Below are positions 11,070 to 19,446 of a DNA stretch of 64,000 nucleotides, piece after piece. Made by a program: the position numbers and the translations under genes. A model generated the notes under the pieces. That model did no database searches, was not told where the DNA came from, and saw only the letters and a list, made by a program, of their open reading frames with translations. Numbering within the stretch: position 1 is the first letter of the stretch; each line of letters starts with the position of its first letter. The stretch is from Eubacterium sp. An11 (GTDB taxonomy: Bacteria > Bacillota > Clostridia > Lachnospirales > Lachnospiraceae). The stretch is from contig NZ_NFLV01000002.1 of NCBI RefSeq assembly GCF_002161065.1, forward strand, positions 1-64,000, given 5' to 3'.

Positions 11070-11714
11070 CTAGTTGGCAACTTTTACCATGCTGTGCCGA
11101 AGCACGCTGTCTTTATACATATAGCCTTTCTGGAATTCTTCCACAACCTGGTTCTCGCCAAATTCTTCATCTTCCACATGCATCACTGCGTTGTGGAAAT
11201 CCGGGTTGAATTCTTTTCCGGCTGCGTCCATTGCTTTCACGCCGATCTCATCAAAGACGGTCATGAGCTGCTGGTAAATCTTTTCAATACCCTGGGCAAA
11301 TGCGCCCTCCTTCTCTTCTTCAGAGAGGGCATCGAGACCTCTTTCGAAGTTATCCACTACCGGAAGCAGCTTCGCAAGGACTTCTTTTGCGCCGATATCA
11401 TACATGCGGCTCTGCTCTTTGGCATTTCTCTTTCTGGCATTTTCAAACTCAGCCATGAGCCGCTGATATTTGTCCGTGATATCGGCAAGCTTTTCTTCAC
11501 TTTTCTTTAATTCTATCTCCAGGGCTCTGGCGGATTTCTTTTTTGTTTTGCCGCCTGCCTCATTGGATTCTTTGTCATCTTCTGCCTCCGCAGCTCCGGT
11601 TTCTTTTCCTGTGACTGCTTCCTCAGAAGTCTCCTCCTGCTGTTCTTCTGCAGAACCTTCAGAATTCGTTTCCTCTACGATACTTTCGTCGAAATTTTTT
11701 TTATTCTCTTCCAC
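11070..11714 (-). CDS. grpE: Nucleotide exchange factor GrpE
   Basis: This 214-residue cofactor releases ADP from DnaK. The first 70 or so residues are acidic and probably disordered. The long helix (ELKKSEEKLADITDKYQRL and following) gives the dimer coiled coil, and the C-terminal beta domain ends with the conserved DSVLRHSMVKVA. The start codon is GTG, with AAAGGTGG upstream. It lies between hrcA and dnaK in the usual order. Confidence 0.96.
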   Translation of the reverse strand: MEENKKNFDESIVEETNSEGSAEEQQEETSEEAVTGKETGAAEAEDDKESNEAGGKTKKKSARALEIELKKSEEKLADITDKYQRLMAEFENARKRNAKEQSRMYDIGAKEVLAKLLPVVDNFERGLDALSEEEKEGAFAQGIEKIYQQLMTVFDEIGVKAMDAAGKEFNPDFHNAVMHVEDEEFGENQVVEEFQKGYMYKDSVLRHSMVKVAN

Positions 11715-11729
11715 TTAAGTACCACCTTT

Positions 11730-12782
11730 CTATGATTTATTATTAAATATCTCATCCAGATCATTTGTCAGATTCTTCAGAGTGCTCACCACCTTCTGGT
11801 AATCCATCCGTTTCGGTCCGATGATACCGACCGTTCCGGTTCCCCCTTCTTCCAGCTCATATGTTGCTGTCACAATACTGCAGTCCTTCAAAGTCTGCAC
11901 CGGGGTCTCATTACCAATGTAAACCTGGATTCCGTGGCGCTCTTCCTGGTTTACTGTATCATCCACAAGCTTCACAAGAGCTTTTTTCTCTACCAGGGTG
12001 TCCAGAAGTGCCATGGTGTGATCCGGACTCATAAGCTCCGGATACTTGAGCATGTTCGTGGCTCCGCTGGTGTATATCTCCATATCGTCTGCTTCGTGTA
12101 TCGCCTCCACAATTCCATTAAAAACGCCTTCCAGAATGGAGGCATGCATTCCTGCCTGCACCTTCATGGTATGCACCAGTTCCAGATTGATATCCTTGAG
12201 CGTCAGCCCCTGCAGGAAAGAATTCAATAAAATGTTGAGCTTAAGAATCTCGTCATTGCCAAGAGGATCTTCAATGTTCATCAGGAGATTTCTCACTGTG
12301 TCATTGCCCAAAACAATGACAGCCAGAAGTCTTCTGCTGTCCACCATGGAAAGCTGTATGAACTTGATCTTGGACTCCTTAATCTGTGGTGTAGTGATCA
12401 GCGTGGCATAATTGGTGTTAGCCGCCAGCACATCCGCTACCTTTTTAAGGACTTCCTCCATGCGGTCCATCTTCTGCAGGAGCGCCTGGCGTTCTTTCCG
12501 CATCTCGTTCTCACGGGCGGCAAACTCGGTCTCCTTCTCCTCCATCAGATGGTCGACGTAATAACGGTATCCTAAATCAGAAGGAATTCTTCCAGCAGAT
12601 GTATGAGGCTGCAGAATATATCCCAGCTCTTCCAAATCTGCCATCTCATTACGAATGGTTGCAGAACTTAAATGTAAATCGGAATCTCTGGCAATAGTTC
12701 TGCTTCCAACAGGCTCACCAGTCTCAAGGTAAGTAGATATGATTGCCTTCAGTATTTTCATCTTCCGTTCATCCAGATCCAT
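11730..12782 (-). CDS. hrcA: Heat-inducible repressor HrcA
   Basis: This 350-residue repressor binds CIRCE operators and is kept active by GroE chaperonin in the studied Firmicutes. The N-terminal winged helix contains EPVGSRTIARDS and SSATIRNEMADLEELGYI, then HTSAGRIPSDLGYRYYVD. The GAF-like and C-terminal regions follow, with GIIGPKRMDYQKVV near the end. It is the first gene of hrcA-grpE-dnaK-dnaJ. A CIRCE lies 26 bases before its start, so the operon represses itself. Confidence 0.97.
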   Translation of the reverse strand: MDLDERKMKILKAIISTYLETGEPVGSRTIARDSDLHLSSATIRNEMADLEELGYILQPHTSAGRIPSDLGYRYYVDHLMEEKETEFAARENEMRKERQALLQKMDRMEEVLKKVADVLAANTNYATLITTPQIKESKIKFIQLSMVDSRRLLAVIVLGNDTVRNLLMNIEDPLGNDEILKLNILLNSFLQGLTLKDINLELVHTMKVQAGMHASILEGVFNGIVEAIHEADDMEIYTSGATNMLKYPELMSPDHTMALLDTLVEKKALVKLVDDTVNQEERHGIQVYIGNETPVQTLKDCSIVTATYELEEGGTGTVGIIGPKRMDYQKVVSTLKNLTNDLDEIFNNKS

Positions 12783-12807
12783 AACCGTTTCCCTTCTTTC
12801 TTAGTTA

Positions 12808-12834
12808 TTAGCACTCATTTATGTCGAGTGCTAA
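12808..12834. promoter_or_regulatory. CIRCE operator
   Basis: This is a perfect TTAGCACTC-N9-GAGTGCTAA inverted repeat, the HrcA binding site, just downstream of the hrcA promoter. Confidence 0.98.
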
Positions 12835-12847
12835 TATCTTTATAGAT

Positions 12848-12876
12848 AACTTAGCACTATATGCTTTTCTTGTCAA
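12848..12876 (-). promoter_or_regulatory. Promoter of the hrcA operon
   Basis: The minus strand shows TTGACA at 12871-12876, a 17-bp spacer and TAAGTT at 12848-12853. The CIRCE begins 13 bases after the -10, so a bound repressor would cover the start site and early transcript. Confidence 0.75.
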
Positions 12877-12900
12877 GCATTAATTTCAAATTTTTATTTT

Positions 12901-13073
12901 TAACTGTTCAGCCATGCGTCGGGGAAAGAAACAGAAGCGTCGAAAGGTTACTTTCGTAAATTCTTTTTCTTTTCCCGGCATATGGCGTTCTGCCATAATC
13001 GAGGAAACAGGCGCATTGCGCCGGGTAAGTTGCGTTAGCAACGGGTTTCCGAGATGTCATGGCTGAACTGTTA
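12901..13073. repeat. Structured inverted-repeat element (MITE or REP-like)
   Basis: Sixteen-base ends TAACTGTTCAGCCATG (12901-12916) and CATGGCTGAACTGTTA (13058-13073) are inverted repeats with one mismatch. The 141-base interior folds into further stems. One pairs a GGGGAAAGAAACAG arm with a TTCTTTTTCTTTTCCC-type arm, and small palindromes GGCGCATTGCGCC and CGTTAGCAACG are also present. No convincing gene lies inside; one 61-codon frame is a by-product. It sits between the hrcA promoter and an acetyltransferase gene. Only one copy was noticed in this window, so repeat status is inferred from form. Confidence 0.55.
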
Positions 13074-13089
13074 CTTTCAAGAAAATCCG

Positions 13090-13581
13090 TCATACTTCTA
13101 TATAATAAGGACAGATATCTTCATACCGTCCATCCTTCATCCGGAACCCGCCGGGAATCACGCCCAGCTGCGTGAAGCCAATCTTTTCGTAGAGATGACG
13201 CGCGCCTGCATTGGTTTTTACCACGGCGTTAAACTGCAGGACTTTAAATCCAAGGGCACGAGCCTGACGGATGCAGTCTCTCACCAGCCGCTCCCCGATG
13301 TGACGGCCCCGCACGTCAGAGGCCACGGCGTAGCTGGCGTTGCAGATATGGCCGCAGCGTCCCACATTGTTGGGATGCAGAATATAAAGGCCCAGCACCT
13401 TTCCTGTGTCCGTGTCTTCCGCCACGCCGCAGTAACTCTGGCTGTTGAAAAATTCTTCTCCCGTCTCTTCCGTGAGCATCTCCTCCTGAGGAAAAGCAGC
13501 GCCCTCTTCCACCACCTCATTCCAGATGGCCGTCATGGAAGAAAGGTCCTGCCTATTGTATTTTCTCACTGTGATGTTCAT
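13090..13581 (-). CDS. GNAT family N-acetyltransferase
   Basis: This 163-residue enzyme probably acetylates a small amine using acetyl-CoA. It resembles the phosphinothricin/YncA-like branch of GNAT: the N-terminus is MNITVRKYNRQDLSSMTAIWNEVVEEG. The acetyl-CoA loop DVRGRHIGERLVRDCI is followed by FNAVVKTNAGARHLYEKIGF and a C-terminal MKDGRYEDICPYYIEV. The open frame extends upstream, but the ATG at 13581 fits the family N-terminus and has GGGAGG upstream. The true substrate is unknown. Confidence 0.82.
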   Translation of the reverse strand: MNITVRKYNRQDLSSMTAIWNEVVEEGAAFPQEEMLTEETGEEFFNSQSYCGVAEDTDTGKVLGLYILHPNNVGRCGHICNASYAVASDVRGRHIGERLVRDCIRQARALGFKVLQFNAVVKTNAGARHLYEKIGFTQLGVIPGGFRMKDGRYEDICPYYIEV

Positions 13582-13657
13582 ATTATTTCTCTTCCTCCCG
13601 TCCGATATTTTATATATCTTATTTATCCTCAATATCTTGATATCTTGTTTTACGTGG

Positions 13658-13684
13658 AAAAGGACTGCCAGCAGCAGCCCTTTT
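13658..13684 (-). terminator. Terminator after the first LRR gene
   Basis: The minus strand reads AAAAGGGCTGC, a five-base loop and GCAGTCCTTTT: an 11-bp stem with T residues at its end, starting six bases past the stop of the 13690-14784 gene. Confidence 0.55.
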
Positions 13685-13689
13685 ACCAT

Positions 13690-14784
13690 TTATCCTTTTT
13701 TCTTTTTCACAACGATTTTTCCGCCAAACTCGAATTTCCGAAGCTGTTTTTTCACTTTTTTGTTCCGGACATACACCGTACATTTTTTGGAAAGATCGTA
13801 AAAGAATCCTTTTTTGATATTTTTAGTGCGGATTACTATTTTTTCAAATTTGTTCTTTTTCCAGCCGAAATCCCCGTCAAATCGCTTGATATTTTTAGGC
13901 AGGGTCAGCTTCTTTAACTTCTTTGAACCGAGGAACACACCCTCCTCCAGCTTCCGGAGGGACTTGCTCAGGCGGATAGAAGAAAGCTTCTTCATCTCCC
14001 CAAAGGCATATCTTCCAACCGTCTGCACGGAGTTCGGCATGGTCACGGACCGGATCGTATTGTTTCCATTGAAAGCATAGTCCCCGATGTGACGGACAAA
14101 ATCTTTCACCTTGTATTTTTTGGCGCTGCTGGTCACGTTATAAAGAATGGTCCCGTCTTTGGAATATACGTCGTTATCAATAACCCGGAAATATGGGTTG
14201 GACTCATCTGCGACAATCTGCACCGACGGACATCTCTTTATATCGATTCCAAACTCTGATCTGTAAACCGGTTCCCCGCAGCTGGACGGAAGAACGATTG
14301 TCTTCAGTTTCGGACAGTTAAAATAACTGACTTCATCCATATAGGAAACTTCTCCTTCAAATACGACTTCTTCCAGTTTTTTAAAGCTGATCGCTCTGCC
14401 CTGCACCGTGATGCCCGGAGCAAACGTAATCTTTCTCAGAGACTCGTGGGCGGTATTGGTTTCTTTTAAATCTGCCTGCCCCCATCCTTTGCCAAAGGAG
14501 TCATCGGAATCAACCATAAAGTCGTCCTCATCCCACCAGAACGAATCCACCGGATAGGATTTACCGAGGAATTCCACTTCATTTCTTATGTAGACTTCCG
14601 AAAGATCAGAATCCGGGTCCAGTTCTGCGTGTCCTTTCGCCTCGGAATCCCAGTCTATCAACCAGTAACGTACGCCATCCATGGTCACACTCGCCGCTTT
14701 CGCTCCAATGGAAGGCAGAAAGAACAGTCCCAGGAACAGGAATCCTCCCAGAATCATTCCCTGCAGTAACTTCATTTTTTTCAT
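13690..14784 (-). CDS. Secreted BspA-type leucine-rich-repeat protein
   Basis: This 364-residue protein starts with a clear signal peptide (MKKMKLLQ, a hydrophobic core and a cleavage region near GAKAAS). The mature part holds BspA/LRR_5-like repeats such as VRHIGDYAFNGNNTIRSVTM and VQTVGRYAFGEMKKLSSIRL. The tail is very basic and Lys-rich, with no LPxTG anchor, so it is probably released or bound to the wall by charge. Such proteins often bind host or bacterial surfaces; the ligand here is unknown. The neighbour upstream is a second LRR protein of a different repeat type. Confidence 0.8.
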   Translation of the reverse strand: MKKMKLLQGMILGGFLFLGLFFLPSIGAKAASVTMDGVRYWLIDWDSEAKGHAELDPDSDLSEVYIRNEVEFLGKSYPVDSFWWDEDDFMVDSDDSFGKGWGQADLKETNTAHESLRKITFAPGITVQGRAISFKKLEEVVFEGEVSYMDEVSYFNCPKLKTIVLPSSCGEPVYRSEFGIDIKRCPSVQIVADESNPYFRVIDNDVYSKDGTILYNVTSSAKKYKVKDFVRHIGDYAFNGNNTIRSVTMPNSVQTVGRYAFGEMKKLSSIRLSKSLRKLEEGVFLGSKKLKKLTLPKNIKRFDGDFGWKKNKFEKIVIRTKNIKKGFFYDLSKKCTVYVRNKKVKKQLRKFEFGGKIVVKKKKG

Positions 14785-14826
14785 AGGTTCCCCTCCTTAT
14801 TCTTTTTGTGATGTTCTTCCGTACAT

Positions 14827-15957
14827 TTATTTTTTTCTTGCCGCATAAGTAACATCCACTGTCTTCTCACACCGCAGTCTGCCTTCCCCCCTGATACAGG
14901 TTTTGGAAAGATCCAGCTTCTGTACTTTCGTTCCCATACAATTTAAGAATCTTAACTTTCTGTTCTTTTTGAGTTTCAGAGACGTTATTTTCGTATTTTT
15001 GCAGCCTAAGATTTCAAGCTTTTTGTTTGTTTTTACGTTGATTTTTGTCAGAGCAGTATTATGGCAGCGAAGATATCTCAGGCTGGTACATCCGGTCACA
15101 TCAAGGCTGGTTAATTTCCGGTTGTTCTGGCAATGTAAATACTTTAAATCTTTGTTTCCGCTCAGATCCAGAGAAGTAATCTGGGTATAATGACAATTCA
15201 CGTTTTTCAATTTCTTATTTTTACTCAGATCCAGGGATTCCAGGGAAGGGGCTTTTACCGTGATACCTTTCAGTTTTCTGACTCCTTTTAGCGACAATGT
15301 CTTCAGCGTATCGCTGATGATATATATGTTTTTCAGTTTGGAACAGCGATCCAGATTCAGTGTTTCCGTTTCACCGGTAAACATAACATCCTCTAACTTT
15401 TTTAACCCGGACAGATCGATCTGGTCTGTCTGACCTCCGCATATAAAGGAATCCAGATTAGTGCATCCCTGCAGATTGATACCGTCAACATAAATCATAT
15501 GCTCCGAATCAGGAATAAGCGCCAGCTGCTGCAGATTCGTACAGTCCTGCAGATTGATGGTTCCGATATGCATACTCTCAGAATATATTGTCACTTTTTC
15601 TAATTTGTCCATTCCGCTGAGATCCAAGTCCGGCGCAGCCGTCATGTCCTGCTGATACTCCGCCACCTCATAAATGAATTTTTTCAATCCAGTGAAATAT
15701 TTGACGCCCTGAAATGAATCAATATATTGCCGTGTGTCAAAACGCATCTTTTTCACTTTTGACGCTTCCTTCGAAGAAAGGAAACCGTCCTCATTGGTAT
15801 CCGCATTCTGCGCGTATTCCATCACTGCCGGCGCAAAATTCTTTTCATTGATCGCCACTTTGTCCGCGGCTTTCACGGACATACCGGCGCCCGCCATACA
15901 AGCACAGGCGGCGCCAGCAAACACAGCCATTTTGATAGATTTTCTCATACTTTTCAT
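14827..15957 (-). CDS. Secreted internalin-like LRR protein with EF-hand-like loop
   Basis: This 376-residue protein has a signal peptide (MKSMRKSIKMAVFAGAACAC..., cleavage near VKAADK). A calcium-loop-like DTNEDGFLSSKE at about residues 54-65 resembles an EF-hand or dockerin half. About ten short repeats of the form L.SLDLS.NK.LK.L follow, including SLDLSGNKDLKYLHC and SLDVTGCTSLRYLRC. The end is basic, and no sortase motif or membrane anchor is seen. It lies 42 bases upstream of the other LRR gene on the same strand, so they probably form one transcript for surface or secreted binding proteins. Confidence 0.8.
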   Translation of the reverse strand: MKSMRKSIKMAVFAGAACACMAGAGMSVKAADKVAINEKNFAPAVMEYAQNADTNEDGFLSSKEASKVKKMRFDTRQYIDSFQGVKYFTGLKKFIYEVAEYQQDMTAAPDLDLSGMDKLEKVTIYSESMHIGTINLQDCTNLQQLALIPDSEHMIYVDGINLQGCTNLDSFICGGQTDQIDLSGLKKLEDVMFTGETETLNLDRCSKLKNIYIISDTLKTLSLKGVRKLKGITVKAPSLESLDLSKNKKLKNVNCHYTQITSLDLSGNKDLKYLHCQNNRKLTSLDVTGCTSLRYLRCHNTALTKINVKTNKKLEILGCKNTKITSLKLKKNRKLRFLNCMGTKVQKLDLSKTCIRGEGRLRCEKTVDVTYAARKK

Positions 15958-16138
15958 CCTTTCTCGTCAACGTTGTAGTACACTAGCTGTTTATATTTTA
16001 CAATAACTCTGCCGGCCTGTCCATATAATCTTTGAACGCCCGTCTCTAAATACCTGTTTCCGATTTTCCTCATCCGTTTTTTATCTTCCCCCGTCAAAAA
16101 ACGGGATTGTATATATTCATTCCATGATTATATTATAA

Positions 16139-16270
16139 TTGTTATTTCAAAAGCCATAAATTGTTGTTTCCACAAAAAATATTGAGGAAAACTGTTGACA
16201 TTTATAAAATCCATGGTATTCTATACTCATAATTGTTGAAACAACAATCAACAAACTGTTATTTCAAAAG
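16139..16270 (+). promoter_or_regulatory. Promoter and repeated operator of the hexitol operon
   Basis: TTGACA at 16195-16200, a 16-bp spacer and TATTCT at 16217-16222 make a promoter. Four related boxes surround it: TTGTTATTTCAAAAG at 16139-16153, ATTGTTGTTTCC at 16160-16171, the perfect palindrome ATTGTTG-AAA-CAACAAT at 16232-16248, and CTGTTATTTCAAAAG at 16256-16270. The palindrome lies over the likely start site. The DeoR-family protein encoded in the operon is the natural candidate to bind them. The 323-base gap upstream of the kinase gene holds nothing else that I can recognise. Confidence 0.75.
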
Positions 16271-16280
16271 GAGGTATGAG

Positions 16281-17219
16281 ATGATTTACACAGTGACACT
16301 GAATCCGGCCCTTGACAAGACTGTTGAAATCCCCTCTCTGACCGTCAACGCGGTCAACCGCATCACCACCATGCGGACGGACCCGGGCGGCAAAGGGATC
16401 AACGTCTCAAAGGTCATTGCCAAACTGGGCGGAAAAAGTATTGCCACAGGAATCCTCGGCGGCGGCACCGGACGGGCGATCCTGTCGGCGCTGAAGGATC
16501 TGGAACTGACAACCAGCTTTCATTTTGTGGAAGGGGAGACCCGGACCAATATGAAAATCATTGACCCGGTACAGCACACCAACACTGACATCAATGAACC
16601 CGGCGTCACTGTCTCAGAGGAGATCCTCCATGAACTTCTCGAAGAACTTCTTGAAAACCTGACCGCCAAAGACATTGTGGTCATTTCCGGAAGCATGCCG
16701 AAAGGTTCTCCGCAGGATACCTACTACACCTGGACAAAGGCCTGCCGGGAGAAGGGCGCCAAAGTGATTCTTGACGCCGACGGAGACCTGTTAAAGGCCG
16801 GTCTTATGGCATCCCCATATCTGATCAAGCCCAATAATCATGAGCTTTCCTCTCTGGTCGGCCGTACTCTCACAACACCGGAGGAACTGGCAAAAACCGC
16901 CAGAGAACTGATGGAGCAATACGGCATTTCCAAAATCATAGTTTCTATGGGCGGTGACGGCGCATTGTATGTCACCGGGTCAGAAACCCTTTATGCGGAA
17001 GGACTGAAAGTGCCGGTGGGCAGCACCGTGGGCGCCGGAGACAGCGTCGTGGCCGCTCTGGCTGTGGCGGAGGAAGCCGGCATGAGCCTTTCAGACACCG
17101 TCTGTCTTTCCACCGCCACCGGAGCGGCGAACGTCATGTGCAGCGGCACACAGGCGGCGGAATATTCGGTCATCCAGGAACTGCTTCCTAAAGTGGTATT
17201 TCATCAGATTGAAATATAG
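16281..17219 (+). CDS. 1-phosphofructokinase family sugar kinase
   Basis: This 312-residue PfkB-fold kinase belongs to the FruK/LacC branch, which phosphorylates fructose-1-phosphate or tagatose-6-phosphate at the free end. It opens IYTVTLNPALDKTVEI and carries DPGGKGINVSKVIAKLGG. VISGSMPKG is in mid-sequence and the ATP/catalytic signature VGSTVGAGDSVVAAL, with the base Asp, is near residue 254. AAAGGAGG lies just before the ATG at 16281; the open frame upstream is ignored. First gene of the operon. With the dehydrogenase and PTS downstream, a ketose-1-phosphate substrate made from an imported hexitol is likely. Confidence 0.88.
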   Translation: MIYTVTLNPALDKTVEIPSLTVNAVNRITTMRTDPGGKGINVSKVIAKLGGKSIATGILGGGTGRAILSALKDLELTTSFHFVEGETRTNMKIIDPVQHTNTDINEPGVTVSEEILHELLEELLENLTAKDIVVISGSMPKGSPQDTYYTWTKACREKGAKVILDADGDLLKAGLMASPYLIKPNNHELSSLVGRTLTTPEELAKTARELMEQYGISKIIVSMGGDGALYVTGSETLYAEGLKVPVGSTVGAGDSVVAALAVAEEAGMSLSDTVCLSTATGAANVMCSGTQAAEYSVIQELLPKVVFHQIEI

Positions 17220-17293
17220 AACTGTTGTTTAGCAAGTCGTTTTCAGTTGCAAATTTTTAATTTTTTCACTATGATAAAGAAAGGAGTTTTATT

Positions 17294-18562
17294 ATGAAAG
17301 CAAAAGGCGTGAGACTTCACGGAGCCAATGATCTGCGTTTGGAGGAATTTAAACTTCCGGAGATTACCGATGACGAAATTTTAGTAAAGGTCGTATCTGA
17401 CAGTATCTGCATGTCCACTTACAAATGCGCGATTCTGGGAACAGAACACAAACGGGTACATGAGGACGTGGCAGACCATCCGGCGATTATGGGCCACGAG
17501 TTTGCAGGCGACATCGTAAAAGTAGGCAGAAACCACCAGGATAAGTTTAAACCGGGTATGAAATTTACTCTTCAGCCGGCCTTAAACTACAAGGGAACCA
17601 TGTGGAGCCCTGGATATTCCTATGAGTTCTTTGGCGGAGATACTACATACTGCATCATCCCGTCCGAAGTAATGGAACTGGGCTGTCTTCTTGAATACAA
17701 AGGCCGTGCTTATTATGAGGCATCTCTGGCGGAGCCAATGTCCTGCAGCATCGGCGCTTTCAATGCCGCTTATCACACAAAGATGGGCGTTTATACCCAC
17801 CAGATGGGAATTAAAGAAGGGGGTAAACTGGCCATCATGGCAGGAGCAGGCCCGATGGGACTGGGCGCTCTGACTTACGCTCTTCACCGTGATGTGCGTC
17901 CTTCCGTGGTCGTGGTCACAGACTTAAATCAGGAACGTCTTGACCGGGCAGCCTCTTTATTCCCGCCGGAAGAAGCCGCAAAAGACGGGATCGATCTTCA
18001 TTTTGTAAATACCGGAAACTTTGATGACCCGGTGGCAGAACTCATGCGCATCTCCGGAGGCACCGGTTATGACGACGTTCTGTGCTATGCGCCGGTTGCC
18101 GCTGTCGTTACACAGTCCAGCGCTATTTTAGGCCGGGACGGATGCCTGAACTTCTTCGCAGGTCCGACCGACAATCAATTCAGCGCTTCCATCAATTTCT
18201 ATGATGTGCACTACAACTCCACACATGTCATGGGAACCACCGGCGGAAATACCGCTGACATGATCGAATCTCTGAAACTGACTGCCGAAGGACGGATCAA
18301 TCCGGCAGTTATGGTCACACACATCGGAGGTCTGGATGCCGCAGCTGAGACCACTCTGAATCTTCCTAAGATTCCGGGGGGCAAGAAGCTGATCTACACG
18401 CATCTTTCCATGCCTCTGACTGCATTGACGGATCTCCGTGCCAAAGGGGAGGCCGAGGGAGACGAACGTCTTATAAAACTGGCAGATATCGTGGACGCGC
18501 ACAACGGTCTGTGGTGCCCGGACGCCGAGGAATATCTGCTGGCTAACTTCATTACAGAATAA
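17294..18562 (+). CDS. Zinc-type dehydrogenase, like L-sorbose-1-phosphate reductase
   Basis: This 422-residue protein is a medium-chain dehydrogenase that looks most like SorE, which interconverts L-sorbose-1-phosphate and D-glucitol-6-phosphate with NAD(H). Catalytic zinc ligands are visible as Cys in DSICMSTYK, His-Glu in MGHEFAGD and Glu in LAEPMSC. The nucleotide loop is AGAGPMGLGAL. The structural-zinc cysteine cluster of classical alcohol dehydrogenases is missing. Together with the hexitol-type PTS and the 1-phosphofructokinase, it probably oxidises an incoming hexitol phosphate to a 1-phosphoketose. The true substrate (mannitol, glucitol or another hexitol) cannot be fixed by eye. 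Confidence 0.8.
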   Translation: MKAKGVRLHGANDLRLEEFKLPEITDDEILVKVVSDSICMSTYKCAILGTEHKRVHEDVADHPAIMGHEFAGDIVKVGRNHQDKFKPGMKFTLQPALNYKGTMWSPGYSYEFFGGDTTYCIIPSEVMELGCLLEYKGRAYYEASLAEPMSCSIGAFNAAYHTKMGVYTHQMGIKEGGKLAIMAGAGPMGLGALTYALHRDVRPSVVVVTDLNQERLDRAASLFPPEEAAKDGIDLHFVNTGNFDDPVAELMRISGGTGYDDVLCYAPVAAVVTQSSAILGRDGCLNFFAGPTDNQFSASINFYDVHYNSTHVMGTTGGNTADMIESLKLTAEGRINPAVMVTHIGGLDAAAETTLNLPKIPGGKKLIYTHLSMPLTALTDLRAKGEAEGDERLIKLADIVDAHNGLWCPDAEEYLLANFITE

Positions 18563-18615
18563 TTTAGTGTCAGGATAACCTGTCCGTGTTATCCCGGCAC
18601 GGACAGGAGGAATAT

Positions 18616-19377
18616 ATGGATTCAATGGAAATGCGCAGAGATGCGATTGTTCAGCTGATCAACGAAAAAGGAACGGTCAGTTTTGCTCAGATTAAGAAAG
18701 AATTTCCCAATGTGTCGGAAATGACACTGCGCACGGATCTGAAACTTCTCGATCAGGAGAAAAAGATTCTCCGTATCCACGGAGGGGCAAAATCTGTGCA
18801 GGTTATCATCGGCACCGATGATTTCCTGCACCGGAAATCCGTCCGCAATATACCGGAAAAACGGGAAATCGCAAAAAAAGCTCTGTCACTGCTTCACCCG
18901 GATACCACTTTCTTTCTGGATTCAGGAAGCACAGCCACTGTGCTGGCGCGGGAGATACCCGATGACTCCTATCTGATCTACACCACAGGACTGAGCTGTG
19001 CCACAGAGCTTGCCAACCTGGAGAAACCTACAGTCATGCTCCCGGGAGGCAAATTAAACCGCTACAGTCAGAGCGTCTTTGGTTTTCTGGCGATCAAAGA
19101 ACTGGAGCGCGTAAATTTTGACCAGGCCTTTTTAGGCGTTACCGGCTTTCATCCTTCCGTGGGATTCTCCTGCGGCATCAACGATGAAGCATTCTTAAAG
19201 CAGACAGCCATCCGGCAGTCTGAGCAGGTAATCGCCCTGATGGATTCCTCAAAAATCGGTGTGAAATGCAGTTTCAGCTTTTGCGGACTCTCCGACATCG
19301 ATATCATCGTTTCCGACGGGAAACTTCCGGAGGATTTTCTGGACGAATGCAGGAAGTACGGCGTAGAAGTCCTGTAA
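18616..19377 (+). CDS. DeoR/GlpR family transcriptional regulator
   Basis: This 253-residue regulator has an N-terminal winged helix (RRDAIVQLINEKGTVSFAQI, then MTLRTDLKLLDQEKKILRIHGGA). Its C-terminal sugar-phosphate-binding domain contains FLDSGSTATVLA, TTGLSCATEL and LPGGKLNRYS. DeoR-type proteins usually repress sugar operons until a phosphorylated intermediate binds. AGGAGG lies 5 bases before the ATG at 18616. It is in the middle of the hexitol operon and is the likely ligand of the TTGTTRTTTC boxes upstream. Confidence 0.93.
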   Translation: MDSMEMRRDAIVQLINEKGTVSFAQIKKEFPNVSEMTLRTDLKLLDQEKKILRIHGGAKSVQVIIGTDDFLHRKSVRNIPEKREIAKKALSLLHPDTTFFLDSGSTATVLAREIPDDSYLIYTTGLSCATELANLEKPTVMLPGGKLNRYSQSVFGFLAIKELERVNFDQAFLGVTGFHPSVGFSCGINDEAFLKQTAIRQSEQVIALMDSSKIGVKCSFSFCGLSDIDIIVSDGKLPEDFLDECRKYGVEVL

Positions 19378-19446
19378 ATGTCCCCGCATCCATTCAGCTG
19401 AACCGTTCTCCATGGAATTAACGGGGATTTAATGGAGGAAGGTTTT

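Noticed and set aside
12908-13093. 61-codon open frame on the minus strand
   Set aside because: It lies within the inverted-repeat element, has no ribosome site and no family resemblance.
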